Of a DNA stretch of 64,000 bases, positions 43,578 through 52,837 are shown in pieces. The notes under the pieces were generated by a model that saw only the letters and a list, made by a program, of their open reading frames with translations, did no database searches and was not told the DNA's origin. The DNA is from a virus: IMG/VR virus record IMGVR_UViG_3300032116_000104, positions 20,373-84,372 of that record; one strand, given 5' to 3'. A program made the position numbers and the translations under genes. The stretch's first letter is position 1. Each line of letters begins with the position of its first letter.

Positions 43578-43599
43578 CAAATAAAACCTTGGAGAAAAG

Positions 43600-43977
43600 A
43601 TGATTGCTGGCATCTACAACATGCTGATTGAGCAGGGGACCACTTTTGTGCGGTCCTTTAATATTCAGTACCCAGACCCAGAAGACCCCGAGGTGTACCT
43701 GAACTACGACCTGACGGGCTACACCGCCAGAATGCAGATTAGAAGAACTATTGACTCTTCAACTGCCATAGTCACATGTACGACGGAAAACGGAAGAATA
43801 AGCATTGATGACGAAAATGGGGTCGTCACGGTCAGTATGACCGATGAGGTCACTTCTGCCATCACAACAAGCGGCGTGTATGACCTAGAGATAGAGGACG
43901 CTAGCGGCAATGTGTCCAGGGTTGTTCAGGGAACGGTAACGCTTTCACCAGAGGTCACAAGAGTGGTTGCACCATGA
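43600..43977 (+). CDS. Small baseplate/fibre-network protein (BppU-like)
   Basis: 125 residues with GGAG at 43591-43594. EQGTTFVRSFNIQYPDPEDP and YDLTGYTARMQIRRTIDSST followed by TSGVYDLEIEDASG is the pattern of the small beta-sandwich proteins (BppU N-terminal-like) attached to tail-fibre clusters. It overlaps the next gene by four bases. Confidence 0.72.
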   Translation: MIAGIYNMLIEQGTTFVRSFNIQYPDPEDPEVYLNYDLTGYTARMQIRRTIDSSTAIVTCTTENGRISIDDENGVVTVSMTDEVTSAITTSGVYDLEIEDASGNVSRVVQGTVTLSPEVTRVVAP

Positions 43978-44348
43978 CAAGTGCTGTCCCAAATGTTGTC
44001 ATTGTCCAGCAGGACACCCCTAATGCAGTAAATATCAACCAAGACAGCCCCAACTGGGTAAATGTCCAGCAGGACACTCCCAGTCAAGTCATTATTGAAC
44101 AAGATGCGCCCAATCAGGTCATTGTGCGAACTGGCGGAATGGCCAGCACCACCACCGTGCGTCATGTCCACACTCAGGCCTCTCCAGCCCTGGAGTGGAC
44201 AATCAACCACACTCTTGGGGGAAAGCCGCAGGTAACTGTTGTGGATTCTGCGGATACCGTCGTCGTTGGTGATGTAACATATAACGGAACGACGCAGGTG
44301 ATTCTTTCATTTACGGCGGCATTCTCTGGGTTTGCATATCTCACGTAA
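43974..44348 (+). CDS. Short fibre protein with decapeptide repeats
   Basis: 124 residues. Residues 6-51 consist of four full ten-residue units and a partial one, P-[NS]-x-V-x-[VI]-x-Q-D-[TSA] (43989-44126), then a linker and a small beta-rich C-terminal domain (GKPQVTVVDSADTVVVGDV with YNGTTQVILSF). The repeats probably form a beta-solenoid shaft. It is coupled by ATGA overlap to its upstream neighbour and lies just before the long fibre genes. Confidence 0.75.
   Translation: MTSAVPNVVIVQQDTPNAVNINQDSPNWVNVQQDTPSQVIIEQDAPNQVIVRTGGMASTTTVRHVHTQASPALEWTINHTLGGKPQVTVVDSADTVVVGDVTYNGTTQVILSFTAAFSGFAYLT
43989..44126 (+). repeat. Tandem 30-nt/10-residue repeat in the fibre gene
   Basis: Units read PNVVIVQQDT, PNAVNINQDS, PNWVNVQQDT, PSQVIIEQDA, then PNQVIV. 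Codon use differs between units, so amino-acid pattern and not recent DNA duplication is conserved. Confidence 0.9.
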
Positions 44349-44358
44349 GGGCGAATAA

Positions 44359-45831
44359 ATGGCAACAAGATTTGTAACAAATCTAGACCTTGTTCAGAAT
44401 CAAATCCTGAATGGTCGTTTTGAGTCGGTTTCATCCGACCCTGCAACCAACAACTTTGAAGGGCGGATGATTTACAACAGCACCGAGGACACCATCAAGG
44501 TGTACACGGGCTCCGCATGGCGCAAGATGATTCACGCCGTCCAGGCGGCTGGAACATACACCGACGCCATCACTGTTACTGAGTCCAATGGAACAGTCAG
44601 CATTACGCTAAATCTCGCTGATACCGACTCCGCAGGTCTCCTGTCTTCAACTTTTTGGAACCTACTCAACGGCGCGACATCCGACGCAACGAATTCCACG
44701 CTCGTCAAGCGCGATTCCGCAGGCAATATCAAGGTTGCCGAGCCGACCGACCCAGCACATGCCGCCACAAAGGCGTATGTTGACGCCGCCCGCTCGGGCC
44801 TTGATGTCAAGCAATCTGTTCGTGCGGCCACCACCGACCCGCTCACAATTGCCTCAGACCTTGAGGCTGGAGATACGCTTGACACAACAGTCACACTCGT
44901 TGCTGGTGACCGTGTTCTCGTCAAGAACCAGTCAACCGCATCAGAAAACGGCATTTATGTTGTTCAAGCGTCTGGTGCTGCTGTTCGCGCAACTGACTTT
45001 GACTCCACAGCAGAGGTGACGCCTGGAGCGTTCACCTTCGTTGAAGAGGGAACCGTCAATGCCGATTCTGGTTGGGTGCTCACTACCAACGGCACAATTA
45101 CTGTCGGAACTACTGCTCTTGCCTTTGCCCAGTTCTCTGGTGCTGGCTCAATTACGGCTGGAAACGGTCTTACCAAGACTGGCAACACGATTGATGTTGT
45201 CGGTACGACTGACCGCATCACTGCCAATGCTGACTCCATTGACATCGCTTCTACATATGTGGGACAAAGCAGCATCACAACGCTTGGCACGATTACCACT
45301 GGTACGTGGGACGCGACTACGGTTGCCGTTACTGCTGGTGGTACTGGTGTTGAGTCGTTTACCGACAACGGCGTTGTTTACGGGGATGGCACCAACTCTC
45401 TTGATGTAACAGCCGCTGGTACTCAGTATCAGGTTCTGCAGGCTGGTTCTGGTGGCGTTCCAGAGTTTGGTGCCGTCAATATCGGTCAGGCTGCTGCCAT
45501 TACTGGAACACTACCGATTGGTAATGGCGGTACGAATGCCACCACTCAGGCTGGTGCCCGCGACAACCTTGCCGCTGGGGGAACGCAAGGTTCTGGTGTT
45601 TCTACCCCAACCCTTGCTCGCAAGGTCGCAAAGACTGTTGGCAACGGAGTGGACACATCGTTCACTCTTGTTCACTCTTTCAATACGAGAGATGTTCTCA
45701 TTCAGGTTTTTGATGCGAGTTCGTATGACACGGTTATTGCCGACACGATTCGCACAGATGCCGACACGGTAACAATCACATTCTCAACAGCACCATCGTC
45801 CAACGCATTCCGCGTGGTCGTAATTGGATAG
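44359..45831 (+). CDS. Tail fibre protein
   Basis: 490 residues. An N-terminal head domain (FEGRMIYNSTEDTIKVYTGS with AWRKMI) is followed by DPAHAATKAYVDAARSGLDV, a pattern common to phage fibres, and long Thr/Gly/Val-rich beta segments (TGTLPIGNGGTNATTQAGAR). The C-terminus (DTSFTLVHSFNTRDVLIQVF) resembles the small domain ending the 124-residue upstream protein. Probably a host-binding fibre or its shaft. Confidence 0.85.
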   Translation: MATRFVTNLDLVQNQILNGRFESVSSDPATNNFEGRMIYNSTEDTIKVYTGSAWRKMIHAVQAAGTYTDAITVTESNGTVSITLNLADTDSAGLLSSTFWNLLNGATSDATNSTLVKRDSAGNIKVAEPTDPAHAATKAYVDAARSGLDVKQSVRAATTDPLTIASDLEAGDTLDTTVTLVAGDRVLVKNQSTASENGIYVVQASGAAVRATDFDSTAEVTPGAFTFVEEGTVNADSGWVLTTNGTITVGTTALAFAQFSGAGSITAGNGLTKTGNTIDVVGTTDRITANADSIDIASTYVGQSSITTLGTITTGTWDATTVAVTAGGTGVESFTDNGVVYGDGTNSLDVTAAGTQYQVLQAGSGGVPEFGAVNIGQAAAITGTLPIGNGGTNATTQAGARDNLAAGGTQGSGVSTPTLARKVAKTVGNGVDTSFTLVHSFNTRDVLIQVFDASSYDTVIADTIRTDADTVTITFSTAPSSNAFRVVVIG

Positions 45832-45840
45832 GAGAAAACA

Positions 45841-46026
45841 ATGAAACTAACTAAAGAGCACAAGGCAATGCTGGCTTCATACGCTCGTAGCGTTCTTGGC
45901 GCTGGTGTGGCGGTTTACGCCTCAACTGGTGACCTCAAGGCTGCTGCCAACGCCCTCTGGGCGGCTGCACTGCCAGTTATCATGCGTTATCTCAACCCGA
46001 ACGACCAGGCTTTCGGGCGCAAGTAA
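45841..46026 (+). CDS. Small membrane-associated protein between fibre genes
   Basis: 61 residues with GGAGAAA 5 nt upstream. A charged N-terminus, then VLGAGVAVYASTGDLKAAAN and ALWAAALPVIMRYL, one or two moderately hydrophobic helices. Holin-like in size and shape, but its place between fibre genes and the weak hydrophobicity leave this open. Confidence 0.6.
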   Translation: MKLTKEHKAMLASYARSVLGAGVAVYASTGDLKAAANALWAAALPVIMRYLNPNDQAFGRK

Positions 46027-46068
46027 TCAAAGGCCCTGAGGGGCCGATAGTAAGGAGCGATTGAGGTC

Positions 46069-48747
46069 GTGACCAGGTTTGTAGGCACTCCGCTTACGGG
46101 TATTGAATTTGCCAGCGCCAGTAGCGAGGCATTTTCTGCTCGTGTTGATGAGGACAGTAATCCCCGCATTCGTATTGATGCTGGTGGACGAATCACTTGG
46201 TCATCTGGTGCTGCTTCTGGTGATGTCATTCTTGAAAGAAGTGCCGCCGACACTTTGTCTCTTGGGTCTGGGGATACATTCAAGACTCCAGTTATTTATG
46301 TAGACAATATTGAGATTGACCCGACTGGCGCCACGACTGGTCAAGTTCTCAAGTTTGATGGCGTGAAGTTTGCTCCCGCTGCCGACGCCACTGGTTCTGG
46401 TGGTTCTTCTAATCTTGACGACCTTCTTGATGTTGTCATTATCTCAGCGACCACTGGACAATTCCTTAAGTTCAATGGAACCAATTGGGTCAACAGCGCA
46501 ATCGCTCTTGACGATTTGTCGGATGTCGTTATTACTTCTCCAGAAGAGTTCCAAGGTCTTTCCTACAACGGAACATCTTGGGTGAATAGCCATATACCGC
46601 TTGTTTCTTATGTGCGCAATGCTGAGTCAACAACCATCACGACTGGAACATGCGTCTATCTTTTCGGTTCTACAGGCGACCACGCGACAGTCAAGAGAGC
46701 CGACAACGACTCCGATGCTACATCGTCCAAAACCATTGGTGTTGCTGGAGCAAACATTGCCGCTAGTCAAAATGGACCGATTATTACCCGTGGTTATGTT
46801 GATGGAATTGACCTTTCTACTGGTTATGACGCTGGCGACATTCTGTGGCTTGGTGAGGATGGCGGTTTTACAAAAACCAAGCCAACCGCACCCGAGCATA
46901 TAGTTTTCATTGGTGTAGTTGTTCGTGCAACCAGCAACGGCATCATTTATGTTGCGACACAAAACGGTTATGAACTTGACGAACTTCATGATGTTTCTAT
47001 CGCCAGTAGAACCTCTGGAGATTTTCTCAAGTACAACGGAACCCTGTGGGTTAACGACCAAATTGACCTTGGAACCGACACCGTTGGCAACTATATGGTT
47101 GATGTTTCTGCTGGTACTGGTGTAACGGTTACCCATACTCCATCAGAGGGCTCTACAGCCACTATCGCAATTGGTCAGGCTGTCGCCGCTACGGATTCTC
47201 CAACCTTTGCTGGGTTGACCATTAATGGACCAAGTATCGTTTTTGAAGGTGCTACTGCTGATTCTTTTGAGACGACACTGACTGTTGCAGACCCAACGAC
47301 TTCAGATAAAACAGTAACAATCCCCAATACAACTGGAACGCTTATCACAACTGGTGATACTGGAACCGTTACCAGCACGATGATTGCTGACAGCACAATT
47401 GTCAATGGGGACATAAGTGCTTCGGCTGCTATTGCTCTGTCAAAACTTGCTTCTGGAACATCAGGACAGATTGTTGTTGCGAATGCTTCTGGTGTCCCAA
47501 CATATACAACCGTATCTGGTGACATAACCATTAGCGACACTGGAGTGGCGGCTATTGCGGCAAACTCCGTTGCTCTTGGTACGGACACAACTGGTAACTA
47601 CGTGTCTGATGTGTCCGCTGGTACGGGCGTAACAGTCACCCATACGCCAGGAGAAGGTTCCACTGCAACTGTCGCAATTGGGCAGGCTGTCGCCGCTACG
47701 GATTCACCCACTTTTGCTGGATTAACAGCCGATAATGTCAAAATTGGCGTTACCGCTGCAGGTGAAATTGATACATCTACTGGAAACCTCACAATTGATT
47801 CCGCTGGCGGAACAGTAACGGTTGACGACAATCTAATCGTTACAGGTGACCTTACCGTCCAAGGAACAACCACGACAATTGAGACAACAAATCTCAATGT
47901 TGAAGACAACATCATTACCCTCAACTACGGCTATACGGGAACGCCAACAACACTGACTTCTGGAATAGAAGTTGAGCGTGGTACCGCTTCAAATGTTTCC
48001 ATCCGATGGAATGAACCTACTTCCACTTGGCAGTACACGGCAGACGGCACTCTATTTAACGACATCGGAAATACCAGTATAACTATCAGTGATTCTGCTC
48101 CATCGTCTCCTTCTGCTGGAGATTTGTGGTTTGAATCAGACTCTGGAAAAACATTTGTTTATTATGATTCTTTCTGGGTTGAGGTTGCTGGTGGTTCTGG
48201 TCCTATTGGTCCTCCTGGAATCATTGACGACCCTGGCAGAAAGATTGGTGAGTATTATGGCACCGTCGCAGCCAGCACCACCAGCCTTACGATGGTTGAG
48301 GACCGAACGTATTTCGCCCCCATTTACATCGGTACATCCACAACATTTGACCGCATCGGCATCCGCACACACTCCACATTCTCTGGTACTGCCACCGTCC
48401 GTCTCGGCGTCTACAATAACGGCGGCGGCGAACCCGCGACCGTGAGGTTTGACGCTGGTACCGTGTCCTGCACCGCCGCCAGCACGTTTTATCCCATCAC
48501 AATCAGCCAGACCCTCCCTGCTGGGTGGTACTGGCTGGCCTGCAATAGTCAAACAAACGCCACCACGAACACGTTTACCTCAACCTCGTTGGGAATAAAC
48601 TTCGGCATTCTAAAATACCCCTCTAATGGAGCCATCAACTTCACCGCCGCGCATTGGTACGAAGCGTCTGTTACGGGGGCTTTTGCTACGGCTGGCACCC
48701 TCGTACAGTCAGCAGAAACCCCCATTGTCGTAATGAGGACAGCATGA
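46069..48747 (+). CDS. Long tail fibre with duplicated block
   Basis: 892 residues from GTG (AAGGAG 11 nt upstream). The N-terminal 100 residues resemble a fibre attachment domain. Two copies of DDLLDVVI/DDLSDVVI with FLKFNGTNWVN modules follow, then a ~40-residue block SAGTGVTVTHT, then IGQAVAATDSPTFAGLT, present twice about 505 nt apart. A GPIGPPG hinge leads to a ~190-residue C-terminal domain (DRIGIRTHSTFSGTATVRLG) that is the likely receptor-binding tip. It overlaps the next gene by four bases. Confidence 0.85.
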   Translation: MTRFVGTPLTGIEFASASSEAFSARVDEDSNPRIRIDAGGRITWSSGAASGDVILERSAADTLSLGSGDTFKTPVIYVDNIEIDPTGATTGQVLKFDGVKFAPAADATGSGGSSNLDDLLDVVIISATTGQFLKFNGTNWVNSAIALDDLSDVVITSPEEFQGLSYNGTSWVNSHIPLVSYVRNAESTTITTGTCVYLFGSTGDHATVKRADNDSDATSSKTIGVAGANIAASQNGPIITRGYVDGIDLSTGYDAGDILWLGEDGGFTKTKPTAPEHIVFIGVVVRATSNGIIYVATQNGYELDELHDVSIASRTSGDFLKYNGTLWVNDQIDLGTDTVGNYMVDVSAGTGVTVTHTPSEGSTATIAIGQAVAATDSPTFAGLTINGPSIVFEGATADSFETTLTVADPTTSDKTVTIPNTTGTLITTGDTGTVTSTMIADSTIVNGDISASAAIALSKLASGTSGQIVVANASGVPTYTTVSGDITISDTGVAAIAANSVALGTDTTGNYVSDVSAGTGVTVTHTPGEGSTATVAIGQAVAATDSPTFAGLTADNVKIGVTAAGEIDTSTGNLTIDSAGGTVTVDDNLIVTGDLTVQGTTTTIETTNLNVEDNIITLNYGYTGTPTTLTSGIEVERGTASNVSIRWNEPTSTWQYTADGTLFNDIGNTSITISDSAPSSPSAGDLWFESDSGKTFVYYDSFWVEVAGGSGPIGPPGIIDDPGRKIGEYYGTVAASTTSLTMVEDRTYFAPIYIGTSTTFDRIGIRTHSTFSGTATVRLGVYNNGGGEPATVRFDAGTVSCTAASTFYPITISQTLPAGWYWLACNSQTNATTNTFTSTSLGINFGILKYPSNGAINFTAAHWYEASVTGAFATAGTLVQSAETPIVVMRTA

Positions 48748-49013
48748 GCCGTATTGTTACTTTTGGCCTTGGCGGGTACTGTAAAGATTGTGACCCGAGC
48801 CACGACCACCCCCTTCACAACATTGTTGAGGATGTGGTGGTTCCAGATGAGCCACAGCAGCCCCTATATGGCATTGCTCTTGTGGCTACACTGAATGCCG
48901 TGCTTGGCATATGGGGTCTTGAGGACGCAGCAAATATTGCTGGAGTTAGTCAAGATGATTTGATAGCCGAGGCGCAGGCTTGGCAAGTTGCTGGAGAGAA
49001 CAATGGCAATTGA
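48744..49013 (+). CDS. Small Cys/His-containing protein of the fibre module
   Basis: 89 residues from ATG 48744 overlapping the fibre stop (ATGA). FGLGGYCKDCDPSHDHPLHN holds CxxC plus three His, a possible metal site. The rest is helical (LEDAANIAGVSQDDLIAEAQ). Function unknown; coupled expression with fibres suggests a fibre accessory or chaperone. Confidence 0.7.
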   Translation: MSRIVTFGLGGYCKDCDPSHDHPLHNIVEDVVVPDEPQQPLYGIALVATLNAVLGIWGLEDAANIAGVSQDDLIAEAQAWQVAGENNGN

Positions 49014-49536
49014 TTTTCCCAACTCACCCACACTTAATCAAATCTTTACTGATAGTGGTAAGACATGGACATATGACGGTGAAAAATGGGTAAGCACCAA
49101 TCTTGCATCATTAGTAGGAGCAAAGGCTTACAGGTCGTCAAACCTGTCCAGAGCAAACAACTCTTTCGTCAACCTCTCCTTCAATGCTCAAGAGTACGAC
49201 ACTCATGCCTTCTTTGCTCCAACCTCAACCGACATGACAATTCCTTCTGGGCTAGATGGGTATTATCTTGTTCAGGGCTCCATTGAGTTTGCAGCCAATG
49301 CAACTGGTCTAAGAGAAGCAGGAATCCAGTTGAACGGCACAAACCTAACATATGTTTTTATACCTAGTGCTGGTTCTGTTTTTGCAACAATAGTCAATCT
49401 ATCTGCCATTGTTTATTGTGTGGCTACCGATGTCTTGACATTGGATAGTTATCAAAACTCTGGTGGTGCTTTGAACATTCTTGGGGCTTCCGTGCCTTCT
49501 CGTACTTGGTTTGCAATAACATTCTTGGGAGCGTAA
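49003..49536 (+). CDS. Short tail fibre with C1q/TNF-like head
   Basis: 177 residues. The N-terminus IDFPNSPTLNQIFTDSGKTW followed by TYDGEKWV is a repeated fibre attachment motif. The C-terminal ~120 residues read as a C1q/TNF-like jelly roll (FNAQEYDTHAFFAPTSTDMT, DGYYLVQGSIEFAANATGLR). It is likely a trimeric receptor-binding protein. The start overlaps the previous gene by 11 nt. Confidence 0.75.
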   Translation: MAIDFPNSPTLNQIFTDSGKTWTYDGEKWVSTNLASLVGAKAYRSSNLSRANNSFVNLSFNAQEYDTHAFFAPTSTDMTIPSGLDGYYLVQGSIEFAANATGLREAGIQLNGTNLTYVFIPSAGSVFATIVNLSAIVYCVATDVLTLDSYQNSGGALNILGASVPSRTWFAITFLGA

Positions 49537-49767
49537 ATGGAAGTTATTCTTTACTTTGCTGGCTTTGGTGAAGAGCCAGATGCAGATGAACTCCGCAGTC
49601 GTATGCGCAGCGAGCGTAATCGCTTGCTTGCAGAATCAGACTGGACGCAACTCCCAGACGCCACGGTAGATAAGGCAGCATGGGCTGCGTATCGTCAAGA
49701 GTTAAGGGACGCTACAGACGGCTGGGAACCAGCAGTGGTCTGGGTTGCCCCAGCCAAACCAGCCTGA
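49537..49767 (+). CDS. Tail fibre assembly-like protein
   Basis: 76 residues starting right at the previous stop. LRSRMRSERNRLLAESDWTQ with LPDATVDKAAWAAYRQELRD is the phage tail-assembly-chaperone/Caudovirales fibre-assembly motif (Pfam Phage_tail_APC-type). It would help fold or trimerise the preceding short fibre. Its stop overlaps the spacer of the endolysin promoter. Confidence 0.75.
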   Translation: MEVILYFAGFGEEPDADELRSRMRSERNRLLAESDWTQLPDATVDKAAWAAYRQELRDATDGWEPAVVWVAPAKPA

Positions 49768-49768
49768 A

Positions 49769-49777
49769 TGCTAAAAT
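49769..49777 (+). promoter_or_regulatory. Extended -10 for a probably leaderless endolysin transcript
   Basis: TGCTAAAAT (TG-n-TAAAAT) ends 6 nt before ATG 49784 and no Shine-Dalgarno exists in between. The spacing puts the transcription start at or next to the ATG. Confidence 0.55.
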
Positions 49778-49783
49778 AAGAGC

Positions 49784-50374
49784 ATGAAATACCCCTCAAT
49801 AAAACTCGTACTCCCCAAGGAACTCGCAAAGGTCCAGAACGGGAAACTCCCAGCCAATCTTCTCAAGAAGACGGCAATTGGCGGAAGGATGTACCACTGG
49901 GCGACTTTTGCCTTTGACATCATGAATGCCGAGGCAAAGAAGGCTGGCATTGAACTCGCCAACATCGGTGACTACCGCCCGTATGAGGGTCAGTTGTCCA
50001 TGTTCATGGACCGCTACTCGCAGACCGACACGGGCCGCAAGCCCACGGTGACGCGCAAGTTTGAGGGAAAGACCTGGTTCCTCAAGAAGGGGAAATCACC
50101 CTCGGGAACCCCTGGATTTTCCAATCATGGCATGGGTTTGGCGATTGATTTAGGAGTGAAAAAGAAGGGCAAGGTTGTTTCCCTTGCTTCTGACCCGAAG
50201 GTGATGCAGTGGATGTGCGACAACGCTCCCAAGTACGGCTTCTACCTGCAGGTCTCCGACCCAAAGAACCCAGAGTTTGAGGCATGGCACTGGCAGTACG
50301 CAGTTGGCGACAGCCTGCCACAGCCGTCAAAGGACCTGCTCGCTTACTTTGCAGCCGCCAAGAAGGGTAAGTAA
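49784..50374 (+). CDS. Endolysin, M15 D-Ala-D-Ala carboxypeptidase-like
   Basis: 196 residues. GFSNHGMGLAIDLG (S-x-H-x3-G-x-A-x-D) and EAWHWQY are the zinc-binding and catalytic motifs of VanY/M15B peptidases, which cut peptide cross-links in peptidoglycan. No cell-wall binding domain is present. It lies between fibre genes, near the membrane-protein genes at 52941-55065 that could act as holins. No SD: translation is probably leaderless. Confidence 0.9.
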   Translation: MKYPSIKLVLPKELAKVQNGKLPANLLKKTAIGGRMYHWATFAFDIMNAEAKKAGIELANIGDYRPYEGQLSMFMDRYSQTDTGRKPTVTRKFEGKTWFLKKGKSPSGTPGFSNHGMGLAIDLGVKKKGKVVSLASDPKVMQWMCDNAPKYGFYLQVSDPKNPEFEAWHWQYAVGDSLPQPSKDLLAYFAAAKKGK

Positions 50375-50447
50375 GCCAACTATTTACATTTGGTGAGGCA
50401 TCACTGAAGTAAAATTGGTTCAATTCTCCTAAGGAATAGAGGCTTTC

Positions 50448-51125
50448 ATGGCTGGTCTTGGTGCCAAAACATTTACACCGTCTGAGGTGCTTACAGCGGC
50501 TGATGTCAACGGCTACTTCATGGACCAGGTTATTTGTAACTTCGCAGATATTGCTGCCGCAGATACTTTTTTTACGGCCAATCCATCTAGAAAGTTTGTT
50601 GGAAGAGTCATCTTCGCAGAGGACGAAGAAGCCCTCTATATCTGGGACGGAAGCGCATGGACCGCCCAGACGGCGATTATTGCTGATGGCTCAATTACCA
50701 CAGCAAAACTTAACCAAACAGCGTCTTCTGAAGCAGTAACTACGGCAACCATCAGAAACCTCAATGTCACTACTGCCAAGATTGCTGACCAGGCGGTTAC
50801 ATCCGCCAAACTCGGTCCAGTTGAAATTACTAGCATCACCACCAATACGACGTTAGCCCTAGTTCACTATGGAAAGATGCTAAGAGTCAATTCATCATCC
50901 GCAGTTACACTGACCGTTCCAGATAATGGAACTGTTGCATTCGCTACTGGTACAGAGATTTATGTTGTTCGCTATGGCACTGGAACTGTGACTTTTGCTG
51001 AAGGGTCTGGTGTCACGATTCTATCAGACACGAGCAGAAAGAACATCAAAACCCAATACTCAAGTGCCTCGGTGGTCAAGTTAGACACCAATGAGTGGTT
51101 GCTTACTGGCAACTTGGCGGATTAA
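50448..51125 (+). CDS. Tail/fibre protein
   Basis: 225 residues with AAGGA upstream. FTPSEVLTAADVNGYFMDQV is a start shared by fibre-type proteins, followed by FVGRVIFAEDEEALYIWDGS and a repeat-like ITTAKLNQTASSEAV / VTSAKLGPVEITS region. The C-terminus is beta-rich. Likely part of the adhesion apparatus. Confidence 0.7.
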   Translation: MAGLGAKTFTPSEVLTAADVNGYFMDQVICNFADIAAADTFFTANPSRKFVGRVIFAEDEEALYIWDGSAWTAQTAIIADGSITTAKLNQTASSEAVTTATIRNLNVTTAKIADQAVTSAKLGPVEITSITTNTTLALVHYGKMLRVNSSSAVTLTVPDNGTVAFATGTEIYVVRYGTGTVTFAEGSGVTILSDTSRKNIKTQYSSASVVKLDTNEWLLTGNLAD

Positions 51126-51127
51126 TA

Positions 51128-52837
51128 ATGTTCCGCAGGCTTGGAGCCATAGCGGGTCAGTCAACAGACGCACCGCCTGGTGCCCCAACTATCACCTCTG
51201 TTACTCCTGGAGACGGCACGCTATCAATAGCGTTCACTGCTCCAGTATCAGATGGTGGAAGACCTATCACCAACTACCAATACTCACTTGATAACGGTGC
51301 AAATTGGACGACAAGGTCCCCTGCTGCAACGTCGTCTCCAATACTGGTAAGCGAACTAAACAATGGCACTACATATCAAGTCATCATACGAGCCATAAAT
51401 ATTGAGGGCCTTGGCCAGAATTCCAACATGCTCAGCGGAACACCCAGGACAACCCCGTCTGCACCGCAGTCTGTTCTGGTGACTAATAGTGGCGGCGGAA
51501 TAAATCCACCAGTTGTCAACGTGTCTTTTTCTGCGCCAGCAAGCAATGGCGGAAATGAAATAACAAACTACGAATACAGCACAAACGGCGGTTCATCGTG
51601 GACTGCTCTAAGTCCTGCATCAACATCTTCTCCAATAAGTATCGCTGGCTTACTCAACTCAAGCACTTACAGTGTTGGAATACGTGCCGTCAATGGTGCT
51701 GGTTCTGGTGCGGCATCAGCATTCACCCCAATTAGACCTCTTCCGTCATTTGAAGCCACGCCCACGGCGACAACACCAGAAGTTTCTTCATATTCCGCGC
51801 AAAGCACTCAAACAGCGACATTTAGAACTGTCAACTGGACGGCAAACCTGAGTAACGACTTTGCCGCTGGCACATGGAACGTGACCCTGCACAGGGCGTC
51901 ACCAAGTTCAATTCTTATCACGAGCAGCAACTACACGGCAACCAACTCCACAAATGGTTCGTTTACCCTTGACTACAACACTTACCAAACTCATTGGGGG
52001 CAGGAAGTACACGCCATATTCACGATTACCGATGTTGACGGGCAAACTTCTTCATACCAGACCCCGAACTTCACATTGCCAGCGCTACAGACAACAACAG
52101 TCACTACATGGGACGATAGGTCAAGAACCTACAACGCCCCTTCATACATAAGCCCGCTATACAATGCCACCGAGAACGGATACCAGAAACCATCGGAGGC
52201 GGTTTTCCAATCATCGGCTTCAAGGGCTTTTGATAACGACTCGGATACTTCTTGGTCTATTGGTAGTGTTGTAACCACAAAATACTGTGAAGTATGGGCG
52301 CGATTTTTTGTAAGTGAAGGAATAATTGCAAACATTGTCTACGCTGGAAATACTGGGAATAACTTCAACAGCATGGTTACTCTTGGTCAAGAGCAAAGTG
52401 GTTTAATTATCAATACAGCAGTTCTTAATATGCGTGACTTTAGAAGCCGTCATACTTTTAGAACTGATAACTGGCTTTTTATGTACGACAATGTTGCTGA
52501 TGCATACAGGAATGGCAGCGGAACACAAAGAGGGACATTTCCCTCTGGCACAAACCTCTCTAGCCACAATAGTGAGCCCTTCATTTCAAGAAGGCTGTCT
52601 GATTCAACAGATATTCCGTCGGTCAATGGCGTGACATGGAACGAGACATGGTCAATGTCAAGTCTTGATGACTGGACAAGAGGAACTGTTTTTGGTATGC
52701 CTTATTTTGACGTGAATGTTTCTTTGGTGCAAAGAGGTAGTACTGGCGGCAACCTATGTGCCATTACCGATGTGCAGGTGTTGTGGGGGGCAACATTCCA
52801 GGAAATGTATTCATACAACACGACCACTTACAAGTGA
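51128..52837 (+). CDS. Adhesin-like tail protein with two fibronectin III domains
   Basis: 569 residues from ATG 51128 (an in-frame start at 51095 would overlap the previous gene). Two FN3 domains: about 17-110 (PITNYQYSLDNGANWTTRSP) and about 115-210 (EITNYEYSTNGGSSWTALSP). A beta-rich region (210-330) and a C-terminal domain (WSIGSVVTTKYCEVWARFFV) follow. FN3 domains are frequent on phage surface proteins and bind glycans or other proteins weakly. Confidence 0.85.
   Translation: MFRRLGAIAGQSTDAPPGAPTITSVTPGDGTLSIAFTAPVSDGGRPITNYQYSLDNGANWTTRSPAATSSPILVSELNNGTTYQVIIRAINIEGLGQNSNMLSGTPRTTPSAPQSVLVTNSGGGINPPVVNVSFSAPASNGGNEITNYEYSTNGGSSWTALSPASTSSPISIAGLLNSSTYSVGIRAVNGAGSGAASAFTPIRPLPSFEATPTATTPEVSSYSAQSTQTATFRTVNWTANLSNDFAAGTWNVTLHRASPSSILITSSNYTATNSTNGSFTLDYNTYQTHWGQEVHAIFTITDVDGQTSSYQTPNFTLPALQTTTVTTWDDRSRTYNAPSYISPLYNATENGYQKPSEAVFQSSASRAFDNDSDTSWSIGSVVTTKYCEVWARFFVSEGIIANIVYAGNTGNNFNSMVTLGQEQSGLIINTAVLNMRDFRSRHTFRTDNWLFMYDNVADAYRNGSGTQRGTFPSGTNLSSHNSEPFISRRLSDSTDIPSVNGVTWNETWSMSSLDDWTRGTVFGMPYFDVNVSLVQRGSTGGNLCAITDVQVLWGATFQEMYSYNTTTYK

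Noticed and set aside
46030-46050. GGCCC/GGGCC hairpin after the 61-residue gene as a terminator
   Set aside because: Only 5 bp, no U-tail, and the SD of the next gene follows at once.
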